Shown here in pieces: positions 46,401 to 61,400 of a stretch of 64,000 nt of DNA. Position 1 is the first letter of the stretch. Each line of letters begins with the position of its first letter. The position numbers and the translations under genes were made by a program. Source of the DNA: Siniperca chuatsi. Its lineage: Eukaryota; Chordata; Actinopteri; Centrarchiformes; Sinipercidae. The stretch spans positions 7,065,322 through 7,129,321 of the forward strand of contig NC_058055.1 in NCBI RefSeq assembly GCF_020085105.1, given 5' to 3'. Below the pieces are notes generated by a model. The model saw nothing but the letters and a program-made list of their open reading frames with translations. It was not told the origin of the DNA and searched no databases.

Positions 46401-49400
46401 CTCAACGTAGGCGGAGCTGATCGTCATAGCGACATCATTCCAGCAGTTGGGAAAGGGAGCTTTACTTTGGTGTTGAGAAGCTACAGCCTTTATTCACTGA
46501 CAAACTGTAACCTATACTGTACATCGCACTTCGCAGCTCACCTTTTCCTTTGCACCGCTCACATTCACTGTCATTCTCTGCCGCTCTCTCTCGCTCAACC
46601 ACACACTCACTATGCACACGTGTGTGTCCCGTCCTGCCGGCTCACCCCTCTTACACAGACGTCGATTCGGCTCTGTTACTACCTCCGCTGCCAACTCAAA
46701 AGTGGAACAACAATGCCCCCCCATTTTGTTTACAGGCTCTATTCTGTGTTGGTGAGGAGGCTTCTGCTAAGCCCTGCAGGCTAGTGAAGAGTTTTAATCA
46801 GCACACAGAGCTCTGAGTTGCACTTTGTCTGCATCAACAGTGTTTGAAAGCAATTCACCTGGACTATAAAATGTCATCTACTGTGTGTCTTTTTCCAATA
46901 AGATGCTCTTAAAAACTGAACCTCTAGAGCTACATGCTTATTTTTTTCATCAGCCCATCTTCTTATCTTGATTAGCTTGTTTTTAATCTGGTTTGTGGCT
47001 GTTTTTCTCCTGCTATCTTTTTTGGAATTCCGTCTCATTAGATAGGAATGTAAGCTGATCTCTACTGGGAGAGAATACTTCTCAGTTTTTCAGTCTGGGT
47101 TTTATCAAGACTTTCAAGGATTTATTTGTGTTTATTTGAGGTATTTCAGGAGCTACTGATCTCCTCCCTGTAACCTGTTAGTTTACATAACCTTTAACTT
47201 GTTAACACTGACCTACCAAATACTCACCATTTCATCTCGTCTGTCAGCATCAGCATTGGCCTCAATGGCAGAAACCTTCAGTTCTGTTAAAAATGTTTTA
47301 TACTTGAACAAGCCTGTAGAGAATAATCTGATACTGCCTGCATGGGCCTTAATTATCAGAAACTGAGATCAGATCAACACATTGCACATGTGTCTGTGTT
47401 TTTCACCATTTTTTCCATATGAAAACGAATACAGATAAAACCATACAAAATGTTAAGAAAGGAGCCCCCCCTTTTTTTCCTGTGTGTATTTTGTGTGTTT
47501 TTTCTTGCTTGTGTGCTGTTGGTAAAAATGTTTTGTGTTGGTGTTGTCTCTTAGCAACAACTGGAGGAGGAAGCAGCAAAGCCAGTGGAGCCAGAAAAGC
47601 CAGTGACCCCTCCCCCAGTGGAGCACAAGCACCGCAGCATAGTCCAGATCATCTACGATGAGAACAGGGTTAGTCATCTGTTGCAAACACCAAGACACAC
47701 TGACAAGAAGCATTAGTTCTCCTTAATTCTCCTTGGTCATTTTGTTTGTGTTCTAAACAATTGCAGCTATTCTTTTATCTATCATGCATCCTCAAAGCTG
47801 GAACAAGTTACTTTTGTTTTTCCAACAGCCTGGTTTGAGTCGTGCAGAGCCACACCAAGCTGAGAACACATGCGTTTCTGCTGTATCCTCACAGTAGGAG
47901 ATAACCATAGCGACCACACCTAACCAGTGACTGTCTCCTCCCTCAAACCAAGCCATTTTGCGCTAAACTGATGGCTGAACACGTGTCTTTAAATCTGTGT
48001 TCAGCTCTCAGTACTTTCTGTAGCCTTTAACTGAATCTCTGTGGTTTGGAGTTTAGTTTCACTCTTATGTGCCTGTTCGTACTTTCAAATATCAGCCATA
48101 TTTTACTGTTTACTGATCACTTTCAGCCATATCTGAGCTGTGTTAAGTTACTGCTGATGCAAACTGAACTATTTTTCAATAAAAGTGGTGTACATGACAA
48201 GATATGGTTTGAATGTTTGTGGTTGCTCATGGCTCAGTTCTGCGTGAATATCCCCACCCCCTGTCGAAAAACACCATTTGTCATAGGGATGTTTTAATTT
48301 TCAGAAATAATATTCAAGCAAGTCTGCTGTTGGAATGTCCTATGGTTTTTGCGTTATTGATGTTTTGTAGGCAGTAGTGTTAGAAAGTAACCATGTTTTG
48401 TAGGCAGTGTAATTTTGTCAGATATTTCGTAATTAAAAAAATAAATAAATAAAAAACAATTGAACAATAGGGAAGTGAGTGAGTGTGTGTTTATGGAGGT
48501 CACTGTAGTTCATGTCAGTCAGACGGTGTTGTGGTAGGAGAGTGCTGAGACACGCCTTCCTTCTCAGTGAGCCATTAACCCTTTAGGCTGTAAAGCTGCT
48601 CCAGCACTGTGCACAGCATTCCGTCTGGCAGCTGTGGTTGTTTGTCTCAGTCTGTAGATGTAGGCTTGAAAAGGAAAAATCAAAAGTTTATTCAGATTCT
48701 GATGATCTTGAATAAACCAGGAAAATTGTTGTTGCCAACCCTATTCGTTTTGCTGCATCAGGGACATTCTTTCTTCCATTTTTATTTTTTTATTTTTTTC
48801 TTGTATCGTGTATTGCTCCTATCAGGCAGGTGCTGCTGCTCACTTTTCAAATTTATCAATTTATCAATCAAGAGCAAATTAAATGCATCTAAATCTATAA
48901 TTTTTGTCTTTAATCAGGAGTTAAGGTTATTATCTAAGTTTATTTTGAGTTTATCAATCGTTGCCCTTATGTTACAGATCACACCACAATTGATGCTTCC
49001 GTTTATGCTGTAGCCACTAAAATGTCTAATAAATATATTTTTATGAGTATAACCCACATATAATATTGATTGTCAGATGGGAAGTTTTTTCCAGCTTAAA
49101 ATGTTTTGTTTTTGAATATGCTCAAATTGTAGTTTCTCTTTTCTTTTTGTAGACCTTGTAATTAAGATATGAACTCTTTTCTTTTTTCTAGAAAAAAGCT
49201 GAAGAGGCCCATAAAATACTGGAAGGTCTTGGTCCTAAGGTTGAGCTGGTATGTGATTTTATGCTTTATAATATTTTTGCTGTTGCATGAGCTTAGGGGA
49301 AGAGGTAAAAACTAGCTCAGTAGCAAGTTAGATATTATTGTTTGCCTAATAGCTAATGATTAATCCACTACCTGTTCCTCGTCTGCCTTTTCCCTTCTTA

Positions 49401-52400
49401 GCCCCTGTACAATCAGCCATCAGACACAAAGGTGTACCATGACAACATCAAGACGTGAGTATCTACATTTGTGCCATAGATCCATTTCATGAACATGAAC
49501 AAAGTGCAAGTACATTGCAGCAGACATGATGCTTACCACACTAACAGGATAGGACACATCTCAGCTGAGGAAAGTGTTGGAGGTCATGCTGACCTCAGCA
49601 AGATAAATCCAACTGATAATTCTGTCTAATCTGGATGCTGAGTTGCCCCACTGACACCAAGGAGAGTGATTTGAAAATTAAGTGAGAGAACGTACTTGTG
49701 TCTGTGTTAGGGTGTTTAAAGTCGGGTTGTGTTGGAGGTTGAAGGCCAGGCCGACTAGGATCAAACCCTTATCAGTGTGTACCATGAGAGCGGCCCATCT
49801 GGCTCAGTATTTTGTCAGGACAGAGACCACCTTTGTGTGAATCTGCTGTACAGGCCACTCTAGGGGTTTGCTCTCTCACTATGCTCTCCCCACAGCCACC
49901 ATCATGTGTAAACAGAAGAGTTCTAAGTATTTTATTCCTGCCACAGTAAAATTAAACAAAATGTCCATGATGTTTTTAGGTGGGGGTGTTGGAAAACAAT
50001 ACTCAAGAATTTTATAATTTACAAAGGTACACTTGTACTAGCTAAAGGAACTACTTAACTACTACTCCAGTACTGACTAGATCTTCTGAAATAATAGGTT
50101 TCTTTTAGGGCATTACTTTTTTATGTGTTATGCAACTTTGTATGCTTTCTTGTAAATACCACAATAATTTTGCTAATGAACTTAGTAATATCTTCATTTC
50201 ACTGAATAAGTGTTGTTCTCTTTTAGCAACCAAGTCATGAGGAAGAAGCTGATTTTGTTTTTTAAGAGGAGGAACCACGCTCGTAAACAAAGGGTAAGTG
50301 TCCCTGGTGTTAGGAAAGCAGGGTGGAAGTTCCACGTATGTGTGTCAGTGCTCTGGACACAACATTAGCGCCGCCACCCATTCCTATGGTCAGTGTAACA
50401 GTTTTGCTCTGAATCTGGTCATCTTGAAACTCAGTTGAGAAAACAAAAGTCTGTAGTTGTTTGAATGTCCATGTTGTTGGAAAGAATGTTAAATACTGGA
50501 GCTCACTGAATATTTAATGCTGATTTTATATAATTCCAAAAATAAAAAAAACTATTCTAATATTAAATCTCTATGTATGTAATGTGAAATATTGAAACCG
50601 TGGGAGTACAGCTGAAGGTGATGGGAGTGACATTAGTTTTGCAGGTATTTTGTCGTAAACCAAAGTATTGGACAAATTAAGATTTTGACCTGATGGTGAA
50701 AGTTAAGGGATCACCAAAGTTATAATTCATCCCGGGGGGGACATGAATGTCTGAAAACAAATGTCATGGCAATCCAATGGCTGAGACATTTCACTCAAAA
50801 CCACAAATGTCAACTTCGTAGTGGTGCTACAGGAAAAGTCAGGAAATCACCAAAGTCAGTAGGCTATTCTCATGTCTACAAAATTTCATGGCAATCGATC
50901 TAATAGTTGTTGAGATATTTTCAGTCTCAACCAAAGTGGTGGACCTATTGACCGACATTGCCATCCCTCGAGGCATGTTGCTAGCATGGCCAATTAAAAA
51001 TAATGCACTGATGTATTTACAGTACAGGAAACGCCTTGGTTTCCCCTCTTTGTTTAAGTATTGTGTGGGCCAAGAACTGCTTTTATATGCAGTATAATAA
51101 TAAATATCGTCACATCAAAGAACAGATCTGAGAAATATGCTGGCCAAACAACTGTCTCTCTGTCTTTCTTATCATTAACCAGGGATTAAATAAATATTTC
51201 AGAATCACCCCATGTTGAAACACTTAGCTCTTTTTTTGAATTGCAACGGCTCAGTCTTTCCCACCTTTCTCTGGCTTCTCCCTGTCAGGGTCAGGCAGAC
51301 CTTTTAGACTCTGAAACAATGGCAAAGTGCACATGGCCTCATGCCAAGAGGAAGGTGAATTGTTTGTCCCTTGCTGTAGAGAGTGGAAACTAGGCTGTAT
51401 TGTCCTCCCAATACAGGAATCCTTCCATATCTTCACATTTGAACTCTTACACCTCTGGAAATTACTTTGATTTTTAGTTTTAGATACAGTAAAACTGTTT
51501 ATTTTAGCAGTAAAAACCAGATGGTTATTTCCCTTTCGCCTGTAGACCTATAATTGTAAATACATCTAAATAAATACATATACATTATACTTATGTGTAG
51601 ATTGAAAAGTAAGCGTCTGTAACAAAATTGCAAGGAGCTTTTGAAAGCTATTTGTAAGAAGAATAGTTACATCAGAACAAGCGGTGCCTGGGTCAGGACA
51701 CTGATTTAGGCAATGTGATACAGACACAAACCCACAACAAACACAGCCAGTTCCTGAACAGCATGTACTCTCTCAACTCTGCTCTCACTTCAAGTTTCTG
51801 CAGCCTGTCTGTACTTGTGTTTACTTTTGTTTTCATGTTCTCTTTCAAAGATAAACTGCAACACTTATTTCACTAACAGGTGTATTTAAAAAAAAAAATA
51901 CATGCACTGATACATTCATGTTCACCTACAGACTATAGGAATTAGAGGTAGCCGGGTGGTTAGATTTTTAATAATTGTGTTTCCATTATTTGCATCTGCT
52001 TTGCCTCCTCTGCTCAGTGACCTAGCAACACATCACATCTATTGTCCCTCCAACATACTCAGCTCTATCCGTTGCGTCATCAGAAACCTGAGAATTTCTT
52101 CATCATTGTACAAGTTGCATCTGAACAGTGCTCATTTGGGATCAGTTGTATTTTTTCAGGACACTGTGTATGAGTTTTTTCTCAAACTAGCCTTTATTTT
52201 AAGTAACCTATACTAGGGTAACATTATAGCAACAGAAGATCTCAATACCCTTTTTAAGTCAGCAGTGTAAGAATACAGGGTAGATGCAGGTGACAGATGT
52301 TAGTTGGGAATATGAAAATATCAGCTCCCTCATGATATCTAATATATATTCCTTATGGATCTTTTGACTCATTGCATTGGCAAGAACATACTTTGGCTTT

Positions 52401-55400
52401 TAGCATAGTGATGGACGCCCACTCCTGATATAGCATTTTCCATTCTGTGTACACAGGAACAGAAGATCTGCCAGCGCTATGACCAGCTGATGGAAGCGTG
52501 GGAGAAGAAGGTGGAGCGAATGGAGAACAACCCCAGACGTAAAGCCAAGGAGAGCAGAACACGGGAGTACTATGAAAGGCAATTCCCTGAGATCCGCAAG
52601 CAGAGAGAGCAGCAGGAGCGCTTCCAGAGGTAATGGTCTTTACCTGTGATTGGTCAACATCGTGACATTATACCCTTGTTGTGGTACAATAAATGTTTGG
52701 CTGTGATTGGTTCGTGGTTCAGAAGCACACTGATACAAATTACACTTTTGCTTTACAGTCTTCCTTTTCTATTCCATAGTGCATAATGGTTTCCTCTAAA
52801 AAGGGTGGACTTTGTTTTTATACAGGCTAAGGCTACAACTAACAATTATTTTCATTATCGATTAATCTGATGATTATTTTCTTAATGAATTGATTCATTT
52901 GTCTGTAAAATGTCAGAACATTGTGAAAAACGCCCATTACAATTTCCATGAGCCCAAGTTTACATAATTAAACTGCCCAATTTTATTGACTAACATTCCA
53001 AAACCCAAAGATATTCAGTTTATCAGAAGAGACTAAAAAAACAGCAAATATTTACATTTTAGAAGCTGGAACCAGTGATATTTATTTTTGGCATTTTTCC
53101 TTAACATATTACTTGAAAAATTAATCAGTGATCAAAATTGTGCAGACAATTTTATGTCGATCAGTTAATCGAGTATTTGCTGCAGCTCTAATACAGACGC
53201 ATAATCGGCTGGTGGAAGGAGATTAACTGTAGTCCTGTTTATTGTAATGGTTTTATTGCCCAGCACTATTTCTGTTTAATACCGGTAACAACACAGGACT
53301 GAAGTACACACTTTTTGTTTTAAACAGTGAAGGAGGTGATCAAAGATGGAGGGACTAGAGTGAAATCCTATACACTCTAGTAATCTTTTGATGCGTAAAC
53401 AATGTTGACAAGAACTGTAGCCACACCCAGACATTATAATTGTCTTAATTTTTAAGATGTCTGTTCAGCTATCACCTAAATGGAGGACACTAGGTGGTGT
53501 GTGGTGGCACTAGGTGGAGACACTGGTGCCTCTGGGAAGGTTCAGGGTCCAGCATCTGGTTCTTCCTGGCACTAATGTTTTGTGCTTTCATTGAAATCTC
53601 CAAGTAAGAGTTCGCATGTCAGCACTGTTTATCCAGACTGGTAGACCGTGAAGGAGGAAGCAAGTAATAACTGGTCAGAGAGACTCTTCCATTGATTAAT
53701 AATGGGTACAATGATTCTGTTTAACAGAGCTTCTCTCATGTTGCTCATATTAACAATTTGGCTATGTTTTGGTTGGAAAAGAAACTGTGAATAAGTCATT
53801 TTATTTCCTCTGAAAAGAATGGAACGTAACTGATATTGTCTTTGCACAGCATGCAAATTTAATGTAATATTTAAAATATTTTTGTAACACACACTATGTC
53901 CCTGTTTTCCACAGGGTTGGACAAAGAGGAACGGGTCTTTCTGCAACAATTGCAAGAAGCGAGCATGAGATTTCTGAAATCATAGATGGCCTTTCTGAGC
54001 AGGAGGTGGGTATTGTCTGGAGTGCCTTTTAAATGTATTACAGTGTAGATGTGAAACTACATACCTAGATGACAAATGGACACAAAGTGTCACAGTTGGT
54101 GTCTTTTAAGAGGCTGAGATCTTTTGTAGCATTTCACTTGCTATGCTATCTTTCTGGGGAGGAGATTTCCATAAGCAGAAAGATGGTTTATTGAACAAGG
54201 GAGGCTCTTCTCTATTGGAGTAACTGCGGCTACTTTCTCTGTCTATGTTCCACAGAACAACGAGAAACAGATGAGACAGCTGTCAGTCATCCCTCCCATG
54301 ATGTTCGACTCTGAGCAGAGGCGAGTGAAGTTTATCAACATGAACGGCCTGATGGATGACCCAATGAAGGTGTACAAAGCCCGGCAGTTCATGAATGTTT
54401 GGACCGAACACGAAAAAGAGATCTTTAAGGAGAAGTGAGTTGTTTTTCGTTTGATGGCGGCACAAGATGTCTAGGTCACAGTTTGTCCCTGTATGTCTGT
54501 CGTGCAGATATGGTTTATAGACCTTAATGCCACCTTGGACTTATTTATTGATATATTTTTGTTTTGGCACATGAATAACGACTGGCGTCTTTTTTCCAGG
54601 TTTGTCCAACATCCCAAGAACTTTAGCCTGATTGCCTCCTATCTGGAGAGAAAGGTAAACTGCTGCTTGTATTTTCATACATGCCCATTTTTGGAATATA
54701 TAGCAGAATTTCATGTTATTGATATTTTTCGGGCGACCTATTCCCGAACTCTCCCAAAGTCAGAGCTTTATGGTCTTGATTCCCAATAAAGTCTTGCGTT
54801 TCTATGTCATCACTTTTTCATAGTAAAATATAAACTTTAAATTTCACTAATGTAATTGAATCCTACAGGTGTAATGAAGCATTCAGCAGTGATTATTTAA
54901 GCATTAATTTTAAGTATATTGTGTACAAGATAGTGAAGTGTTGGTTTTTTTTTTGGTTTATAATAAACAGAAATATTTAAAACTCTCCACTCTGTGGGTC
55001 CACATAATCCTTCACCCATTGGCTGTATATAAATCAACTCAACAAATTTTGCATCTTGATTATGACAAAGTAAATGCTTAAATATGTTGCCTCCACTTTT
55101 AGTGTCATATGTTCATAATAATATGCCATTTCTTGTTTCAGTGTGTTGCTGACTGTGTCCTTTACTACTACTTGACCAAGAAGAACCACAACTACAAGAC
55201 ACTGGTGAGACGAAACTATGGAAGACGGAGAGGAAGGAATCAGGTAAACCTGAGACTTTATTAAATACATGTTTACAGTTTGTCCTTCTGTGGTTGACAA
55301 GATGCTGCTCATTTCTTCTTTGTCTTCAGAGCATTAAAAATTAAGTTTAAGTTCAATTCAATCAAGAAGAGCAATACTTCAACTGTGTGTCTAACATCTA

Positions 55401-58400
55401 AGATCAGACCAAACTCTATAGAGAAACAAGTATTTACAGGAAGTTTGCGTTGGAAACAACTCTGTCGGGTGGTTGTGAGGTGTGATAAATTCACGCGCTG
55501 AGTTTGCAACATTAGGTCTGACTCTTTAGCCACACCTGTTTCATGTTTCCTTGTCAGACTGATAGCACATTTTGTGAGTGACAGATATGCTGTATGTCTA
55601 CCACATATCACACATGCGCCACACCTCTCTCTGGTATTAAGTGCTAAGGATTTGACCCCTACGTTGCTGGCACTATTCATGGGTCAGCATGTTCGAAACA
55701 GAAAGAAAGCAACCCTTGGATTATTATAACATGGCTACAATTTGCTTGCTTGTTTGCTTGTGTCTGCTTGTTTTCCAAAAATACATCAGCATTATCTGTA
55801 AAAAATACAATATATATACTTCAGATTAAATAGAGCATTTAATTATACAAATTGGAGTTTGCACACATTCTGAAAAATATGTTCAGGATTACAAAAATTG
55901 ACGCCATCGCTCTCAGTAAATTATCATTTGGCAAAGTTTTTTACCCTGATGAAAGTTGAACCAAGTCTGCCAATGTACAGCTGAGCCTGACCCAGAGTTT
56001 GGGCTGTCCTAAAATGGCCACACTGTATAGAGGATAAACTAGCAGCAAAGTTGTCTCTATTTTTAATCTATCCAACCATTTTGTTTTCTGGTTTGTCATG
56101 GCCTCTATTGTGACTATAGACCATCAGTCTTGTTTCATTGGATTTTTGAGTAATGGTTTTCAAATTAGAGCGGAAACAATTAACTGATTAATGTATAGAC
56201 AGAAAATTAATTGGGAAGTATTTTGAAAATGGATTAATTGTTGAAATATTTTTTTCCAGCAAAAATGCCAACCATTCATCGGTTCCAACTTCTCAGTTGT
56301 GATTACTCAATTAATCGAGAAAATAATCAGCAGATTAATCGACAATGAAAATAATTGTTACAATTGTGTTTCAAATCCATTATAGACTACGCACTCGCAT
56401 AATTATGATTTACTGTGTTCTGCTCCTATAGACACAGATTCAGCATATATTCCAAAGTCACAGTGGAGTCAAAAGGTCAGGCCAGGACATTCGGAACATA
56501 GGGAATCTTGGAACACACTCCTAATTAGGAGTGTGTGTGTGTGTGTGTGTGTGTGACAATTATTATTTTATTTTTTGTTAGATATGTAATACTACAACAA
56601 ATTTAAAAGAAAAGGGAGCATAAACAAGAGCTATTGCACTATCACTGAACAGTTTCACAAAAATCAAAAGCCAAATAATTCTGAGAAGTCAAATAATTCC
56701 ATATTTGTTTAATAATGTAGAAGAAGATGGATTCATTTTAAGACATGGCTGCCTGCTTGAATCCTATTGCTATCTCTGCTGCATGTGGCTCCACAAAGAT
56801 TTATTTGTCACAGTATCAAGCGGAAAGACAAACTGGAGCCACCTCTTCCTTTGAAGCCTCAGTGTGCAATCACTGTCAAACCTGGAATGTGAACTTTGCA
56901 GATGCCAAAGTGAAAACTACAAAGTGACAGCTATGGAGATATTCTGTTGTACACAGATTGTTGTTCAGGACTTTATATAATTGTTCACTTGCACTAAAAT
57001 CCAGTACAAAAAGATGCACCATCTCACAACCCTGCATTGGCTGACATGAAATATTGATTTCACATTCTGGTGGATGTTTCCCCCTTACTGGGCTTTTCCC
57101 TACTTCACTGCCACAGTCCTTGTACAGGACATTCTGTCTCTGTTTCGAGTACATCTACTGTGTAACACAATGGGTTGATTGTAGGCTGTTTCTTTACATA
57201 GGAGTAGTTGGAGGGTGCAAGAGTTCATGATTACATCTTGAACACAAAGATGGTTCTTCTTACTTCACAAAGTGACTGGTACAATTTCTTCCTGGGTGAT
57301 TCACCTGTAGTTAGAATTAAAATTTTTGGTTCACAGTATGGGTTCATAGTATGGACCCACCAGCAGTTGAGAGAGGACTTGTCCATTTCTGTGACACAGA
57401 GTGCCAAGTAAGTGTGGAAATTTTTTTTTTCTGTATTTGCACCTTGTGAGCTCATGATAGCTGATTAAGGAACATGCTATCTCTGTTTTCCTACAATATT
57501 GTTTTTACCCTTACACAAAGTTTGTGGGATTGTACCACATAAAAACATTTTCCATGGGTTGTCACTTAAAGTGGGTGTAAGATGGTCTCTATCGTCGTCT
57601 TGAGATTCAGGTCAGTTGCTTAAATGGCTCCAGTGCTTTTTCCAAACCATCTTGTGATTGTTGACAATGTAGTGACTACAGTTTTTTTTCTTTTTTTTTT
57701 TCTTTTTTTCTTTACCATTTGGGGTAATGCACATCAGGATGTAGTGAATTTCCAAGCTACAGGTGTGACTTAACAACTGCAGTTCGAGTGAGTAGAGTGA
57801 GTCATTAGAGAAGGAAGGAAGAGGACAGAGTGAGCAAAAGCAAGAGCAGTGGAATGTAGGGCAAGTGAGTGAAACTAAGTGAAAAAACCCTCAGCGAGAC
57901 AGTCAGCGCTGGCAGCTTATCCGCTGAGTGTGTGCTGTTGTTTTTTTCATTTTCCATTTCCTCTTTCTTCTGTTCCTCTGAGAGAGAGAGAGAGAGAGAG
58001 AGAAATAAAGTCACCCCTCTCTAAGATAGCTGAGTTGGTACAGCCCAGCCATCTGACAGGCCCAAAAAACTCACTGTGCTGCTGTGAGTGCCAATCAAAG
58101 AGGAGTGCTCGGCAGGGATTACCTTGAGTGACCCTGCATAGATTAGTGCGTGCATGTGAGATGGACAATTCTTTGGGCGGCTTAAGCGGCCTGATGACAC
58201 GCTTTCCTGGAATATGTGCGGCCGTGCCGTGGCCCGGCAGCCCTTCTAAGGAGCTCTGCTATGGTGCTGTCCTGCCCCTCTACTGCTACCGTTACCACCG
58301 CTATGGAAGTACTGGAGGGTAAACTCACATTTGCAACACCAGTAAGCTGTGGCTCACAGCAGAGAAAAGGGGTTTTTATGACCAGCAAATGAGCTTGCAG

Positions 58401-61400
58401 GTATGTCAGTAGCTTTGAAACCACAGTTTTTGCTTTGTAGTTGATACCACGCTCACTCAGTTTATTTACCTTGTCCTGTATCTTCTTGTTTTTGTCTGTG
58501 TTGTATTTTCTATTGCTCTGTAGCTTGGGCAGTTCGCTTCTTAGCCTACAAATTTACTTGAGGCTTGTAGGCAATCTAACTCAGCTATTTTAGGGTAGTT
58601 TTTCTAGGACATGTGCAGACATGGTTTTAATTTAACTGTCAAGCTAAGGCTGTGTGGAATGCATATACAAATATATTTATGCTATGGAGATTTTTGCGAA
58701 GAGAAAATGTAGGAATTAGTTTTTAATGTCATATTTTATAGTGCAGTGTTTATTAGGCGTTTGACACACTGACAGCTTTATAACATTTCTTGACAAATGT
58801 GCTTCAAACAGTGAAGTATATGTCCCCCGTGTTAGCTGAATCGTAATAACTGGAAACCCCTAACCCCCCTGTCTAAATGAATATTATGACTCTGCTTGTG
58901 AACACACAAAATAAGACAACAATCAATTTGGTAGTCACAGTACGCACTCTTGTGGAAGCCTACACAGGCTACACCCCCTCACTCTGTCTGCAACCACTTC
59001 ATTGGTTATTTTCAAAAGTAGAACTTGCGCCTTGACTACCTGGTTGTGTTGCTCTGACAAAAACACAGCATCTGTATATCCCTGTTAGCAAGCAGCTCCA
59101 CCCATAAAATACAAAAGTCTCAACTTTACTGTGGAAAACTTATTGTAAAATAACATTTTCACCATATTATTTATTTCTTTATGCAGCCATGCTACTGTTT
59201 GTGCTAGACTGTTTATGTGCAGGTCCATTTAGGATGAGCTGCAAATCAGTGTGGCATTTTATGATCTTCTGTAGTTGATATTGAATGTTTATTATTGTAT
59301 AACATTTATCTGCAGTGTAGTCGCTCAGTGATTGTTATATATAACTTGACGCTGTAACTTTCAGATTTATTTCAGTGACCTTCCAGGACTTCACTATGGA
59401 GAAAAAAGTATTTTCTTATTCCACTTTGTTGGACTGCTCACACAGCATAAAGTTGCATTAATGTGGTAGTTCTCTTGGAGCACTGGTTCACCAGGATGCT
59501 GTTTAATCATATTTTAGAGATTCTATTATTAGCCAATAACCAATAAATGAAAAAAAAAATCTGCTTATCTGTTCATTAGCCATGTCAGGAGAACCAAAGA
59601 TAAATGTAAAACAAAGAGTGTGTATTGCGAGAGGAGGCCAGCTTCCATTGCAATGCTGCAAAAATACAGTTTTTACCAGAGATCCCTTAAATTTGATGTC
59701 ATCTGATGTACAAAAGCACTTGCTCTACAGGCAATATTTTGTTGTTTAACTTGCTAACAGAAGAGCAGAACACAGACTAAAGTCTGGAGCATGTGTTTGT
59801 GGTAGAAGATCAATTTGGTGGTATTGTTTTGAAAATTTAAACTTGCAAAATGTTTGATCTATGAAGATGTTACTGAGTTAATATTCCTGTTCTGGTAGGC
59901 AAAGCAAAGCTTATAGAATAGAGTAGACAGATTCTCTTGGAAACATAATGTAGCCATGTTCCGGCTACAGCATCACATATACAAGGTGGGCAAATATGTA
60001 TTACTCTTTGCACATTTGTTCTTTTCTATGGGGGTCCATAAGGGCAAAATGTTCCTTGAGAGACCCTTCCTTAATTGCTTGGAAGTAAAGTTTATCAAGC
60101 AGTCAAGGAGATTTCATTGGTTTGCAGCACCAATGATGAGCAGTCTTTGCCCCGCAGAGCTCCCTGTAACCAGGGTAACCATGGCTAATGTTGCTTTTAA
60201 ATGTATTTGTTTACATTTATTTCCTGTTCTTGTCCTTTTTCCTCCTCCCGAAATGATTAACAACAATGGACACAGTCAATATCCCCAAAAAAATACCAGT
60301 AGTAACAAGAAAGAAGGAAAAACAAAAAAAGCCCTCCCACGTAAGGGCTCTAGTGCTGTATAACATTTTTTGAAGTGGGTGTGGTGCAAGAGGGCTTTGC
60401 CATAGAACTCCATTAGCCTTTAGAGCCGATCTTAGCTGTAAATAAAAGAAAAAAGAGAAACTCGGTAAATCAAATTGTGTACATAGATCCTGGAAGGAGC
60501 GCAGGTCCTCGTCTCCATAAATATCCCCCAGTGTATGAACCCCTTTCAGAGAGAACTGAATAGGATGGCCACCAATCAACATTCTGGTATTATCTCTGTG
60601 CTTTGTTTATACAGCCGCACCGTCATGTTAGTGCATGTAAGGTCCTCCCTGTGAAACTGTTGGCTTTGAGGAGAGCTGTTTCTTTTCTCATCTAACGCGA
60701 TGAAGGGTTTATTTCGACCAAACCAGAGTTTGTGATTGTTGGAACAGTGGAAACAGACGGTTTTGGTGAGTTTTATTTTGTTTGTGTCCAGTCTGAATGA
60801 AGTGTGTTTTACGACGGTCTGCAAGGTAAAATTACTGTTTTTCTCAAGGGAGTCTGTGGGCCATAGTGTCCGTTTGTTTTGGTCTGAGATGCTGGTGCTC
60901 TAGTACGACTTTTAGTGACAGTGAATGTCGCTTACAGCTTTTTAATAGTACGCGCTCTACCAGGTGAGCTACCTGGGGGCCCCCATACAGAGAGCAATTG
61001 CGAGACAATGGGGCCAAACTTGCAACAACAGTGAGTAATGGGCTCATTAGAATACGCCGCTGCTGCCTCAGGCTCAAGCCAGGTTAATAAGGGTCGAAGC
61101 GTAAAGGCCCAATAATATAATTTAAAATTTGGACGAGACAGACCACCATCCTGTCTCCCCCGCTGCATAGTAGAGTGATTGATGCGTGGTTGTTTACCTC
61201 GTCATAAAAATTTTGTCACAGCTGTCCGTAGCTTACTCCAGTATTGGGTTGGTGGGGGAAGAGGTAGCACTGAGCTAAAGAAATTAACTCTGGTTGGAAA
61301 TTGATACTCGGCTGTGAAGTGAATTAGGCAACGAGACCATCTATTTAAATCAGAAATAATTTTGATGTGTGTTACCAAAATTATGTTTAACTGTTGTTTG

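Larger units (their letters stand above)
55244..60200 (+). other. ncor1 intron 14, left part
   Basis: After exon 14 the next human exon encodes a highly Glu/Lys-rich segment. I found no acceptor followed by such sequence anywhere from here to the window edge, so the intron is at least 8.7 kb. Apart from the listed repeats I recognise nothing functional. Confidence 0.5.

Noticed and set aside
46467-46816. Overlapping plus-strand frames of 105 and 88 residues in ncor1 intron 5
   Set aside because: No splice junctions place them in ncor1, no domain is recognisable, and they adjoin a probable repeat.
60937-60985. A possible tRNA gene
   Set aside because: Only an A-box-like half is visible; there is no B box, no anticodon stem that I can fold, and it sits inside a dead L1.
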